From Manis javanica (lineage: Eukaryota > Chordata > Mammalia > Pholidota > Manidae), in assembly GCF_040802235.1 (NCBI RefSeq), contig NC_133158.1, positions 42,846,001 through 42,910,000 on the forward strand: a DNA stretch of 64,000 nt. The letters run 5' to 3'. The notes under the pieces are model-generated. The model saw nothing but the letters and a program-made list of their open reading frames with translations, did not search any database and was not told where the DNA came from. A program made the translations under genes and the position numbers. Each line of letters opens with the position of its first letter. Within the stretch, counting starts at the first letter, position 1. Below are positions 40,693 through 53,950 of the stretch, piece by piece.

Positions 40693-41030
40693 TAAATGGT
40701 ATACAGTTTCATCACCTGTGTTTGTTGTGCATTTACCACTACAGCCGATCTTCTAAGAATGTCACTTTTTTCCACTCAGCATAAATCCCTTGAGATCCTG
40801 CCATGTTCATTCCTTTTATTCCTGAGTCTGTTGTATGGACAGACCACAGGTTGTTTAACCAATGACCCAATGAAGGACATTTTGAATTGTCTCCAGTTTG
40901 GGACCATTACAAATAAATGCTGCTATGAGCATGGGTGTACAGATATTTTTATGTATGTAAATTTTGTTTTTCTAGGATAAATGTCCAAGAGTGTGATTAC
41001 CAGACTGTAAGGTCAGTACATAGATTTCTC
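40693..41030 (-). repeat. Old L1M 3' part, antisense (right piece)
   Basis: atggtatacagtttcatcacc ... cttgagatcctgccatg ... tgttgtatggacagaccac ... acaaataaatgctgctatgagc continues the L1M of 39640-40250. Confidence 0.65.
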
Positions 41031-44000
41031 TGGGAATAATTGCAGAACCACCCGATAACCAAAATGAAGTTGTTCCAGGTACGGTTTGTGTGTTCCCTGT
41101 AACTAGTACTGTAAGGTACAGAGGTGGTGAGAATGAGCCATGCTGTATTGAGAGCAAAACTTAACATCTGAGTTCATCACCTCAGGAAATAAGAAAAAGA
41201 ATTTGCCTAACTCAAAGGGACAGTGGGGAGTAAAGACTCCCAACACCTTCTATTTTTAACCTTGCTTTTCCTAAATGTTGGGGGAAAATATACTCCCTTG
41301 GCTGCTAAAGCTTTGAAGCACCAAAAATACCCTGAATTCATTATATCCAGTTGGAATTATCACTTGCAGTTTCTAAGTCTTCATGAGACTCTTGGAAATC
41401 CTGATTGCCAATGTTTCAGTCTTACTAATAAGATTATTAATTAATTCTTCAGCTTTGTTTATTAAGTTACAATTTTTCCCTTGTTAACAAATAGTAAAAC
41501 ATGATTATTCAAGCCTTTTGATTATTCACACTATCTTAATGACTAATGCAAGGGACTGTTCACTAGAAAATGGTTTTCTTTAAGGCAAGTGATCTTCATG
41601 ATGTTAGATGATCACATAATGGAAACAGCAAATAAAAAAGATGCTTATTTGGCACAATCTTGTAAGTGTTCTGCCTAAGATTTTTGAAGTAAATTTTTAA
41701 AGACCTTCATGTAAATATGGGTGTTCCAATATAGAAGCGGTAAGATACTACTGTACCCTCTTTGGTTCTCAAAATTCATCTCCTCTGGACTGCTCCCTCA
41801 CCTCCCGGCCTTCCTTTCTAACTCTAGGTCCCCCCGTTGACAGACCCTGGTGTGAGAGACCCTGATGGATGAAATATAAGAGCAGTGGAATTGCCAGTGG
41901 ACCCCATAGTAAAAAACATACTGGTGCCTTGTGTCCTCTCTATCTTAGTCTCCCAAGCAGAGGTCATTTTACTGCAGCTGGGTACCATTTTGTAGGCTGG
42001 TTCCTTAAGAACCGAGAGCAGAACTGTGTGTTGCTGGACTTTAGTTTCCCATACGCCCTGGAAGCTTCAGTATTGATGTGGAAGGGAAATGAGTGTATTG
42101 AAATATGCAGCCTATCAGCGAAGGATGAGGGGAATGAGGGCGTGAGCTGCCGGCTCCTGCTCCAGCAGGGGCTCCATCCGCGTGGGTTGGTCCCCCAGCG
42201 GCCCCGGGAGGGCCGTCCTCTGGCTGGGAGGTGGTGCGGGCTTCTCGACAAAAGGGCACCTCATCGCCATGATGCACCGGAGGGGAAGTTTGGTCTCAGT
42301 GGATTTGTGACATGTTTGCAGAACTGGGTTTCCTCCCTAGTATTTAGACAGGTGGCAGTGCTGGTGGGAAAACGGGGGGCTTGAAGAAGCTGCTTGCCAC
42401 CTACTTGGGCCAAATAATTCCTCTTAAGGGAAGAACCATGCTGGTGTAGACAGCCCACGCTGAGCCGGTGTGCTTAGGCCCCTGAATAAGAGCATCCTTG
42501 GGGTGTGTCAGAAAGTCCCTTAAATAACCAGTCTCTGAATGTGACGAATTATTCACAGACTTTTTTTTTTAACCAGAGACCTATTTCCCTCCCTTTTCAT
42601 TTAAAGGGCATCAACAACAAAAATGAAATGCCTTTACAGGCTCCTAGCCGACTGTCATCCATGGCTCCCATTGGCGAGCTCTCCTGCTCTGGCTGTGATC
42701 AAGCCCCTACCCCATACCTGCCTTTCAAGTGGAATCAAAGTCTAAATAGTTTAACTGATTATTCACCAGCCACAGTCAGACTTGTGACCCTCCAGGCTTG
42801 GCATCACCTCCAGCTTGCCACGCAGAGGCCGGGAGAGCTTCTGGCTGGCGGACGGCTCACCCCAGCTCTGGACCTCGGGGCTGGGCTGGGCGGCTCTCCC
42901 CAGCCCCAGACCTACTCAAGTCTTCTAGCCCCTACCTGGGCTTTGGTGCCATTATTTCAAACCAAGAACAGAAACATGGCCAAACTACTCCAGATGTGGT
43001 TTATTTTATTATTAATGAAGCCAGAGGAAGAGATTTCACAACATCACACAATTATCTAAGAGTTCTGTCCGAAAGCATCCTTGTGTCGGATGACTGCGAG
43101 TATTCGCCCTGGTTCTGTTGGTGTAAAGATCAGCAAGAGCCACTTATACCTTAGGTCTAATAACCTTTCACTTCTCTAACCCACAAACGAACTCCTAGAA
43201 CTAACTGCTAGTCCTTCAGCATTTTCTCCAGATATTTTCTCCTCTCTGGCTCTCCTCTGAACCTTCAAGGGTTCCAAATATGGATTGCAAACCCTGAAGT
43301 TTTACTTTGTGTGTTCAGGTGAAGGGGTTTTCTGGCAAGGGCTGTGTGTGACTGAAGTCTAGTGACTTAGAAACTCGAAATCATTTCACTGCGATTAAAC
43401 ATGACATAAATACACAGAGAGTTTCTAGAATTTATTGATTGTTGTTCTGTCTTTGGCGATAAAGTTGGCAGAATATCACTGATGTGACAGCCTTTGAAAA
43501 TACTTTCCTGTGAGGAGTAAAACAATGATGGGTCTGAAGCACTTTCCTGTGATGTGATGAGGGAAAGCTGAACGTGTCCGAACCATTACGGGGACACGAG
43601 TTTAGCACAGGAGACCAAGAATGTGCAGGCAGCCTCTGAAAGATCCTGTGCAAAGACCTTTGCGTAAAACTAGGGTCCTTTCCCACGTGTTAATACAAAA
43701 TCTAAGGCTGAGGGGAAACTACCTGTTGCTCACTAAAGGTTCTTTTTTTAATGCACATAAATAATATGCTCGTTTTCAAGCAGTCTGAACTCCATCTTGT
43801 TTCTGCAAAAAGATCCAGCTCATCATTGTACATTTCTGTGGTTTTATTTTCTATCAGAGCATTCTACTCCATGGAAACTTTGGACTTAATTTATTTGATG
43901 ACCTGTTTGTCAGGTTTCCAGGGGAATTTAAATTTCAACCTGTGGGGCGTCCAAAGCACTGTGGCGGCTGCCCTTGTGCTGCAGATGTTTCTGTCTTTTC

Positions 44001-44979
44001 TTGTCCTTTCAATGAGAATACCTTAGCAGTGACCATTTCAGTCCATGACAGCCCCACCACAGCTGGAGGGGAAAGGAAACTTCCTTTGTTCTGTAGCTCA
44101 CATCATACTCTATTGCATGTACACATCATGATTGTCTGCCCTGTTCAGTTGCTCTAAGTAGAGAGCTCCAGGAGATAAGGGCTAGAGGTATCGGTGATAG
44201 TAGTAATCATCTTTCTTACGCTTATGGAATGCCCCGTGAGAAGTAATGCTACCCCTTTTCACATCCAGGAAAATGTCCCAGTTTGACGAGCTCTTTTTAT
44301 AATCCACAAGGATGTGACTTTTAGATGGGGCACACGCCCTTGGGAAAATGTTCTGACTTGTCCTTGTCCAGGAATGTTTTCCAAATTTATTATGTTTTGG
44401 ATCATGTGAAGCAATAGAGTCGAGAAGACAATGTTAGCTGCTGGCTTTGTTTTTTTTCTTGTAACAAATGAAATACCCCTGCAGAATATTTTTTTTCTGT
44501 GGTTGGATTCAATTGGGACATTAAAAGTCTGAAGGTTTGACAGTTTCTGATTACAGTAATATGTTTTAAATTGGCACTTCCTTTTGAATCTGAAGTCAGG
44601 GGATAACTCTGTACATCGGATGTTGTGGACAGGTTGGCAGCAGAGAATTCCTTATCGTTGCAATTTGCCAGCTCTTTAAGAAATTTCTTTTAGAGTTGAG
44701 TTGACAAGATGGTGACATCAATGTGACTGTCACTTCTGTACAACGACTGATCAGGTTGCAGATGTTCAGGTTGACCCCTGCTGGGCTCAGAATCCTGGCA
44801 AATGCCTTTGCGGGCCGCACTCAGGACCTTGCTTTCCCTGGGAAGCCGCACTGTGTGCAGATCTGCTAAGATGGCTTTTATCAAGTTAATTATATTTCAA
44901 TTTGAACTTCTTTTAAGGAAGGTTGAAAAGTACACTACTTGCAATTAAGACAGGGAAAAATGGGCATTCAGAATTGAGG
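41031..44979. other. Intergenic, no recognised gene
   Basis: Nearly 4 kb without a repeat that I can name. Frames of 171 codons (41869-42384, +) and 184 codons (42505-43059, +) are open, but show no domain, splice signal or promoter context. They do not resemble any family that I know. Possible noncoding regulatory DNA. Confidence 0.55.
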
Positions 44980-45213
44980 TTTTATACTCCACAGAGGAGT
45001 GAAGTCATTTGATACTTGTCTTTCTCCGCCTGGCTTATTTCACTGAGCATAATACCCTCTAGCTCCATCCATGTGGTTGCAAATGGTAGGATTTGTTTTC
45101 TTCTTATGGCTGAATGGTATTCCATTGTGTATATGTACCACATCTTCTTTATCCATTAATCTACTGATGGACACTTAGGTTGCTTCCATATCTATGGCTA
45201 TTGTAAATAGTGC
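44980..45213 (-). mobile_element. Short L1 fragment, antisense
   Basis: From actccacagaggagtgaagtc to attgtaaatagtgca: the ORF2-end/3'UTR junction of the same L1 group as at 33 kb, truncated at both ends. Unlike the 33-kb copy it keeps the tgtaccacatcttc triplet. Confidence 0.8.
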
Positions 45214-48200
45214 AGTTAACATTCATCTTTAATATTCCTATAGTTTGTCCTTACAAAAGTGTGCTTAACATTAGTAAGTTAGAGGACAGGTAGAAATGTC
45301 TTCTGAAATATTTATATTTGATGATTTATTATTGCAGTTTTATATTTTCAAAAAATTTTTAATTGCAGTGTTACTTTATTCAAGTTATTCTACCTGTGCC
45401 CAACTCTGCTTTTATGTGTGCCTCACTGATACTTTTATCCCAGGTAGATTTTTGGGGAAAAATAGGGAATTTATACTTAAAAAAATCTTGTATGAAATCA
45501 TACTTTATTGATGAGTTTATGTTTAATTTTAGAGCATGCTCCTCCCAGGAGGGCAGCAAATACTTTGTGAGTAAGCAAAGCCTAAGGCACCCAGTGAGAA
45601 TGCCTGGTAGGTGAGTTAGGGTTCTTGGTGTTTGCCTGTAAGCACAGATGACTTTATGGGGAGTTTTAGATTTAAATACAAAAGATATGTCACTTTATAA
45701 ATACATGATAGTGTATTCTGAAAACAATTATAAGAAGTCACATTTTTATAATTTTATTTATTACAGTCTACTAAAGCCAAGGAAAAACTGCTAAGATGCA
45801 TCCCTACAGAAAGGGAAGAATTCACCATTTAAAAATGACAAGATTTGGCTTTTTTACATTCTGGTTTCATGTTGCTTAGTTTAGCAGAGAAAAATGTATG
45901 ATTTTTATAATGACTATTTCTCAATTCCTACCTCTGAGCTGTGGCTATTTGCGATTTCTTTTGCCCATCCGTGGTGCGTGGGTCATCCCTTCTCCCTGCA
46001 CTTCTGAGCTGCCTGGAAGAGCCCCTGCCAGCTAGTGGTATCCATTCGGCTCTGGGCCTTCCCTGGGGCAGTGGAAGGAAGGAAATAGGGATCTGTCACA
46101 GAGGGACCACAGCGCTCACCCCTGCATATTGTGAAGGGGACAGCCCTGGGAATTTGGGCCCCATTAGGCTGCAGGTTAAAATATTTAGAACTACTGCTCT
46201 GACACATGCCTTGGGCACCCTGCAAGTAGTTTGCGTTTGTTGGAAACAGAATATATATATATATTTATTCAAGACGGTTGACATTGCATTAAAAGTCTTT
46301 GATACTAAAGTACACTTTTAATAAGTAATACAAATATCATGGAGGTTGCTTGCAAAGGCTTTTGTTTTGCAAATCAAGAAGTTAACACCTTAAATTAGAA
46401 GAACTGTATTGCGTGTGCATTTCTACTGATTTCTTTATAGTTAAGCGTTCCAGGTGTCCACTGGGCAACCATGGGTTGTTGAAATACCTCCTCTCTGAGA
46501 TGAATGGCCCGTCAGTTGTGGTTTCTGTGACAACCGGGAGGAGTTAAGGACAGATCAGAAGGCAAACAAAAGTAACTGGGGCTGGCTGTAAGTCAGGAGC
46601 ATCAGTAGTAAGTCTGAAGCATGTCTGTGGCAGGTGTACCCTTAGCTGTAATCTGAGTCTTGGTACTATCTTGAAGAAAAGCACATGGATATTTTCTATC
46701 TAATAGAGTTAAAAAGAACCTGTGCGTAGAGCAAGTAGAATTCTTTTGGCACGAAGGCAGGCGGCTCTCCTTGGCCTCTGACCTGGGCTGCACCTCAGCG
46801 CCTGGGGGATTGACAGCCGATCCACGCTGTCCTCCCCTGGTGCCGGCTTGTCCGCACTCACCAAGCTCGGGTGCTCAGCTCCCTTCTCAGGAGGGTGGGT
46901 CTTCCGTGTGGTGGGTGGTGGTGTGTGGGTGCATCTGGCTGCCAGCATTCTCGGTGGGGGGCGGGGGCCAGTGAGCTGGGAGGCTGGCTTGGGTTCACAC
47001 ACATGTGCACACACAGGTAAAGAAGTCCATTAGACTTTGGGAGGGATCAAGTTTTGTAAAAATTTAATAATATTTTTCATGTATTCAACAGTCATGCCTG
47101 ATCTTTTCCTGCTTTCCACTAGGTAGGTCTTATATTTGAGCCACAGTCTTTAAATATTAACTGTTCTCTCAACAACTTGAAAATGAGCACTTAACATAAT
47201 ACATCATTTGTTTAAGCTTTGGAGTACAAATGAGTTGAGTCCTTGTGAAGCAGAGCTGTGTTTGAAAATAATTTAAAGAATTACATTAATTAAAGTCACT
47301 TTCATCTGTGTTCTCTGAAGCTTGAAAACTGCGTGTATCTCTGTAAGTGAGCACGCGAGTATGGGCTGGGAGAGGATGGGCGTGACTTCACTGCACATAC
47401 CTTCTAGACCTCCGGGCCAGTCAGAGGGGAGTGGAAAGCATGTAAATGCTGATTTCTGCAGAACTTATGTTATTAGTTGCATGCATCACTTGGGCCTACT
47501 GTTGTTTCATAACTTTTAAATGACATGTTATAGAAAAGTGAATATGTTTTTCTGACCTTTAAAGTTAATAGGAAAAAAAATCATGATAATCTCACCATTG
47601 CTCATGGATAGAAGTAACTGACCAGTTGGGAGGTGGGGTGGCATTTTAAGAAACTTAAAAAGTAAACTCTGAATAATGTATTTCATCTTTTGTTCTTAGA
47701 CTGGCCTGAAGGTTCACTACATTAAACAAAACACACATCACTTTGGTAGAAATGGGAGTTTTGTGTTTACATAGAATTAGTTGGCTGACAGTGCAGAGGA
47801 GGAAGAGAAAATCCCCCAAGATATGTCTGTACATTATGATGGATAACTAGCCTGATGTAGACCACATTTGCATGATCGGTTTTTATTAATTTTGCTGATT
47901 TTTTTTGTGCTGATATTTCCCTATTATATTCAGAGCTCCTTAATTCCATCTCTCACACCAAAAATATCCATATCCCCATGACCCGTAATGATAGAATTTG
48001 AACATCACATTCACTTTATCGCTTAACACACACCAGCCTCAGATCTTAACCCTCCCAGGCCGCTCACTGGAAGGGTCCAACACTGTTCTTCCCTCTCTGT
48101 AGTTCACTGTGTCCTTAGCATATTCTCCACTAGGAGGAGTTTCAAACACTCGTGTTTTAAAATCGCTTGGAACAGCTCCCGGCTGGCTGGTCAGGCCAGC

Positions 48201-48269
48201 AAATGGACACACATTTGGTTCATTTGCCGTATTTTATTTGGGATATTTGGGGATTGTGTTTTTAAAGTT
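45214..48269. other. Intergenic, nothing recognised
   Basis: A/T-rich to moderate sequence with a short (AT)n run at 46251-46266. No exon or confident repeat call. Confidence 0.55.
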
Positions 48270-48920
48270 AATTTTGTTTCATAAGTATGTGAGATATGTC
48301 CATGGTTACGAAGTTAGATCTTTAAATGAGGCATAGACAAAGAGGCTTCCACCCCCCCAGGTCCTTCCAGTCTCCATCTCCTATAGGTTTCATTCAAAAA
48401 TACTTAGGGATTATTTTCTCACTGCTCATTTTTAACATAGAAGCAGATGACGCTGATAGAGAGATGATAGATAGCTGGTAAGTAGTTGATAGTTGATTGG
48501 TAATGATAGATGACAGATGTAGATGAACAGGGGACAGAGAGCTGGCTGCCTTCCTACTTCCCACCTGTCATGGATAAACGGTAGTGCCCACTTTGCACTT
48601 CTGTGCACCTTGCTCTGTCCACAGAGAGCTGTGATCATCCTAGAGGCATGTGTAGAGGCCACCTCACTCTTTCCGTGGCTGCATAGTACTCCTCCACGTG
48701 GATGAGTGATAATAATAATTAAATCCAGCACCCCATTGATGGGGATTTGGGTTGCTTCTGACCTTTTGCTCTTACAAATTGTATAATATTTTAACAGAGA
48801 TGGCCTCATTATGTAAAGGCCCATAGCTTGCTCTTTTATTAAATATAATTTGATATTATTATATTTGTTCACTTCCATGGGAAAATACACCAGATGGGAT
48901 TAACGTCAGATTAGCTGTAT
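48270..48920 (-). repeat. Old L1M relic with GATA-rich insert
   Basis: gcatagtactcctccacgtgg ... ccccattgatggggatttgggttgcttctgacc ... attgtataatattt reads as an antisense old L1 3' part. A GATA/GATG-rich tract (about 48448-48525, gatagagagatgatagatag) lies within it. Confidence 0.5.
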
Positions 48921-49014
48921 TCAGTGCATCACTGAAAGCCCATGAAAGCAGCCCAGACTGAAAGAAGAAAGCTGCTCAGAGCCCACCCTTGTGTTGGATG
49001 CAGTACAAGCAAAT

Positions 49015-49198
49015 GCTTCTGAGGACATGCTCGGTTATTTAATCTCCACAGTTCTGCGAAGTAGGGACCCTTGATTTTACCTTCCTCATTCTGCAGAGGG
49101 AGAAACTGAGGCAAGGGAGCTTAGTCACCCACTGGGAGGTGGAGAGGCCGGACTGGGACGCCACGGGTAGCCCAAGCCACTGTGCCATGCTGCCGCTT
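49015..49198 (-). repeat. MIR SINE, nearly complete
   Basis: tttaatctccacagttctgcg, ctgcagagggagaaactgaggca and gccactgtgccatgctgcc give the antisense MIR from its 3' part to its tRNA-like head. Confidence 0.75.
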
Positions 49199-49264
49199 CC
49201 GCCAGGCTGGGTCCCTGGGATTCACTGAGGCTTCAGCTGAGATACCAGGGAGGGCAGAGCCAGG

Positions 49265-49342
49265 CCATGGCCATCTGTGCTACCAGCAGTGCCCAGCACA
49301 AAATGTGCACTACAGATGTTTGTTGAATGAATGAATGACTGG
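49265..49342 (+). repeat. L2/MIR-type 3' end
   Basis: gtgcccagcacaaaatgtgca ... tgtttgttgaatgaatgaatga is the familiar terminal stretch of L2/MIR elements. Confidence 0.55.
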
Positions 49343-50067
49343 TTGGGAGTCTGCTGGCTCATCTGAGGGCCATCCTGATTCTCCAGCGGCCACAGCTGCA
49401 GTTAGCACACTCGGCCTACAGATGGCAGGTGGCCACCTCGTGGAAACGTGCCCTTGAGAATTTGGCAAAGCCACTGGGGTGTGTGTGAGAAGCAGTACTC
49501 ACGGAGCATTCCTTTCCAAACAGACATCTTGGGGGAGCAAAGTCCTGGCTGGATGTCTGATCTGGGATGGCGATAGGAGAGGCCCTGTTGGCAGAGCATC
49601 AGGCATGCGAGACTCACGGCTCGGGGCAGGTGCAACTCATGGAGCAGAGGGAGGAGGCGGCGGTGCGTCCCGGCCGGGGTGGTGGGAAAGTGAAGCAGTA
49701 AAGGAGGAACCCTCTACCTTCACCAGCAGAGAGGGGAGGCCAGCCCGGCCTGCACGTGCCTTGTGTTAAGATCATTTGAATGCAGCGCAGTTCAGCTCAG
49801 AAAGAGAGCACCTGGTGTCTTTACTTCTTTTTGACGGAGGACCTGTCCAGACAAGTGAAGTCTCCTGCCCTGACTATTCATTTTACTGACCTTGAACAGT
49901 AGCATCAGATGTCATTGTAGAGGCTTAGAAATGGCTTTTAAAAAATGAAACAAAACAAAATATGAAACACAAAACCACCTGCAAAACTGAGTCTACCAGT
50001 TTGCCAACAAAAAGACTGGCCAGGCTTTACAAAGTAGGAGTAAATGGGAAACCTCTAAGGCCCTGTA

Positions 50068-50482
50068 TTAGTTGGGGTTCTCCAGAGAAACAGAACTCAT
50101 TGGATATATATATATGAAGAGATTTATTATAGGGAATTGGCTCCCATGATTTTGGAGGCTGACAGTCCAACAATCTGCAGGGTGAACTGGCAGCTGGAGA
50201 GCCTGGCGAGTCCGTGGCTGGGCTCTGGTCTGAGGAACAGAAGGCTTGAGACCCAGGGAGGGCCAGGGTTTCTATCCAAAGGGACCACGAGGCAGGAGGA
50301 GTCCCTTTTAGCTCTTTTCAGGCCTTCAACCGATTGGACGAGGCCCACCCACACTGGAGCAGTCTGCTCTCTGCAGTCCATTGATCTGAATGCTAATCTC
50401 ATCTAACAACGCCTCACAGCAACACCTGCTAGTTTTACCGAATAGCCGGGCACGCTGTGGCCAATCAGGTTGACACATAAAT
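50068..50482 (+). repeat. Ancient LTR-type interspersed repeat
   Basis: tattagttggggttctccag, agagatttattatagggaattggctc, ccttcaaccgattggacgagg and aggttgacacataaa define the same family as 27055-27485. A short TA run is at 50105-50114. Confidence 0.65.
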
Positions 50483-50624
50483 GCTCTTGTAGACCCCAGC
50501 TGAGCTTCCTGACCAGCTACAGTCAGGTGGCCAGGAGGCCTGGAGTGAACAGAATTCAGTATTTCTCGTTTTGGGACAAAATTAAGATCCTTCTAACCAT
50601 GACAAAGATATAGGTGGGTGTATT

Positions 50625-51042
50625 ATTTTCCTGGGGTTGCCATGTCAAAGTACCACAAATGGGGTGGTTTAAACAACAGAAATTTATTCTCCCATTGTTG
50701 CAGAGGCCAGAAATCCAAAATCCAGGTGTCAGCAGGGCTATGTTCCCTCTGAAGGCTCCAGGGGAGGGGCCTCCCTTGCTTCTTCCAGCTTTTGGCATTT
50801 GCCAGAAATCCTCGATGTTCCTGCTTGTAGAGGCAGCCGTCTTCTCTCCGTGTCTGTCTCTGTGTCCAAATGTCCCCTTTGTACAAGGACGTCAATCACG
50901 TTGGATTAGAGCCCACCCTAATGACTTCATCTTAACTTGATCATCTGCAAAGATCCTATTTCCAGATAGGGTCACATTCACAGGTATTGGGGCTTAGGAC
51001 TGCAACATATCTTTTTAGGAACACAATTCAACCCATAACAGT
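50625..51042 (-). repeat. Ancient LTR-type repeat (MaLR-like)
   Basis: tcctggggttgccatgtcaa, aaacaacagaaatttattc, ggattagagcccaccctaatg, aagatcctatttccagatag and aacacaattcaacccataac, the same family as 8665-9048 and closer to the family norm. Confidence 0.65.
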
Positions 51043-53085
51043 GGGTCTCACCCGGTCCTTGGGCACCTAGCCCCTAAGTTCCTCCCCAGCCACTCTCATG
51101 GGTACTGTGGAGTCTCAGGGTTTTGACCATCCACTTGATACCATCATTTTCCTTACCTCTGTCCTCTGATCCTTGTAGATATGTTTGCTACTTAGGCTGC
51201 CAAGATCCTCAAACATCTGTGAAGACCCATAGGCAGTTTGTGGCTGTAAAATGGCCCTGACAAAATGTCTAACTCTCCCCTTGAGGAGTTAGTGAAGCAT
51301 TCTGACATTTTTGCAGCAACTTCTACCATGGACCCAGGAATGAGTCCATGGGGCTGGCTGCACACAGCAGCACCTCATCTCTGGGCTTGTTCACTGGCCT
51401 TGGACTGTCTGCCATGGGCCCCACCACCTTGGATAGCCTCAGCCCCCATGCATGCCCTGCTCTGCTAGTAGGCTCTTTGCCCTGCTGGTGATCTGGCACT
51501 CTGGGGGCTGGGGGGTGCATGCCCTCAGAACCCCCACCTGCAAGGCTGGGAGCCCCCCGTGAGCAAGGCTGCCTAGCTTTTTCCAGTGGGCCATTTAATG
51601 TGTCATATCTTCCCCTGCATCTCTAGTACAAATAAACTGGGAACTGCTGGTCATTTTCTGGTCCCACTCTGTTGTTGGGCTCTGCTGACCTGCTTTTTGA
51701 AGCCATCTCTGCTGTGGAAAACTTACAAATAGACTTGCAGCTGCTGGAAGGGACCACTGTTTCTGGACCCCTCCAAGCCTTGTTCCCAGCTGTACACAAG
51801 GAGCACCAGTCCCTTCTTTGTCACTAAGAGCACCGTTAATGACACAAGTTCTGATCCTAATCTTTACAACCCAGAGTAGAAAACTTGTCTTCAGCTGTGA
51901 GCTCCAGGCCCCTGCCCACCACGCAAAATAATATGGCTCTTTAGGACACACCGTGAGTGTGAGGGTTCATGCCCCTTTGCTCACTCCACCTGCCCTGATT
52001 ATTTTAGAGCTCTCAGACCCTCACTGCTCACCATTTTCACTACCTGTTCCTCAGCTCAAATTCCTTTTAGATGAACAAATGCAGTGGCTGGAGTTGCTCC
52101 AGGACACTGGAGATCAGTGGTTCTGCTTTCAGCCCGCCTATCTCTCAAAATAATTCAAGCTCATTTTCAAAGTTTTAGGTTTTCCTAGTACTTCAAAATG
52201 TTTTGTCCTTGTAACATGCATTCGATGAGGTCTGGACAGTACTGAGAAGAGATTTTAAGGGTTCTCTTTCCATGCAGCTCTGTAACAGCGTCAAGGATGG
52301 ACCTGTACCTGATATTCAGAGCAATGGGACAAGCTTGCCTTTTGCCTGTGACACAGTTTAAAAATTCTAGTCTCATTTCCTTACGGGCTCCTGTGCCTTG
52401 TGATGCAGACCAGCCAGCATGTTTCAGGCCCCTGCTGCCTCTGCTGACTGAGAGGGGATGTGAATGCCAGTAGCTCTCCAGCACGGGTAATGAAGCTCCC
52501 GGAAGTGGGTGTGTTCGGGAAGACATTGATTGAACAGATGATTGCAAGATTATTTGGAAGGAAAGGTTGATTACCAACAAAAAGAGAAAGGGAGGAGAAA
52601 TAATGGATGGACGTCTTAAGGATGTAGATGAAGTATTAACTTTGCAATGAATTTAACTTGGCATATACTTAGGACCACAGTTCCCGCATGGTGTGCCATG
52701 GTGCCCTGCAGCAGCACTGAGAACTCACGGGGCAGCAGGATATTTTAAATTTTGGAGGGAACCAGTGAAATCTGTCAGAAACCATGTGGATTGCTAGCTT
52801 CAGATAATGCACCCTTTCAGCATTAGATTCCCCTGCATTCCTGATGATGTCATATCTTTGCAAAGTTAGGCTTCTGGTGGTTGCTGTGATCAAAAGCAAT
52901 TACCACATGAAAATCGGTGTGGACAAGAAACAAGGATGGCTGGTTCAATTCCCAGGTCTGAGAAGTTGTCCAGTGTCCAACAGGCATGACTGTCCCATTA
53001 ATGTGTAACTGCTTATTTAGGAAGAAAAATTCTTTTGATGTGTATGGATCATTTTTTAAAAAACAGCTACTAAGTTGTTAGACCA
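51043..53085. other. Intergenic, nothing recognised
   Basis: Two kilobases without a gene signal or confident repeat. Confidence 0.5.
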
Positions 53086-53089
53086 TTAA

Positions 53090-53690
53090 TTTTTTGTTTT
53101 CAAAAATAGAGGGAATTTACATCACATAAAATTAGCCTTTTTTATTGTAAAATATATATAAGATTTATCATTTTAACATTTTTAAGTGAACCATCAGTGG
53201 CATTTAGTACATTCACGATGTTGTGCAGCCTCTATTGATACCTAGTGGTCATCCTGCCGGAAGGAAACCCCATACCCGCTAAGCAGTTGCTCTGTATTCT
53301 CCCCTCCCATCCCCACCCCCGGGCAACGGACAGTCTGCTTTCTGTCTCCATGGATTTGCCTATTTAGGAAATTTCATATAAATGAATTGGTACAGCATGT
53401 GGCATTCTGTGTCTGGCCTCTTCCACTGAGCATAATGATTTCAAGGGCTATTCAAGTTGTAGGACCTCACTCCTTGTTATGGTTGAATAATATTCCATCG
53501 TATGGCGAGACCACTTTTTCTTACCCATTTGTGAATCGATGGACACGTAAATTGTTTCAACCTTTTGCTGTTGTGAAACATTCTGTGAATATCTGTGTAC
53601 AAGTTTTTGTTTGAATTCCTGTTTTGAATTCTTTTGGGTCTATACCCATAAGTGAAATTGCTGGATCATATAGTAATTACATGCTTAACC
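53090..53690 (-). repeat. Old L1M, antisense (host of nested L1)
   Basis: ttgtgcagcctctattgatac, tccatggatttgcctatt, actgagcataatgatttcaagg, taatattccatcgtatgg and gaaattgctggatcatatag are antisense L1M phrases. The element continues after 53953 with ttttaaggaactgtcagattgttttcc. Confidence 0.75.
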
Positions 53691-53697
53691 TTTTCTA

Positions 53698-53950
53698 AAG
53701 TTTTTTTATTTTATCAAATATACATCACAGTGGTTCAACAGTCCCCTCCCCCTTTTTAACCACTAGTCACTCCTCAGTGTCTATGAGTCTAATGCTGTTT
53801 TGTTCTTTCTGTTTTGCTCTGTTTTTATATTCCACAAATAAGTGAAATCATATAGTATTTTTGTCTTTTTATGCCTGGCTTATTTTACTGAGCATAGTAC
53901 CCTCTAAATCCATCTATGTTGTTGCAAATGGCAGGATTTCTTTTAATGAC
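53698..53950 (-). mobile_element. L1 3' fragment nested in older L1M
   Basis: Antisense L1 3'UTR/ORF2 end (tttttttattttatcaaata ... ccctctaaatccatctatg). It is flanked by acatgcttaaccttttcta (53679) and acatacttaactttttaa (53953), a diverged duplication of the host L1M sequence. Confidence 0.75.

Noticed and set aside
41869..43059. Two consecutive open frames of 171 and 184 codons
   Set aside because: No domain, no codon-level sign of selection visible, no splice or promoter context, and no family recognised. Cross-species alignment would be needed to reopen this.
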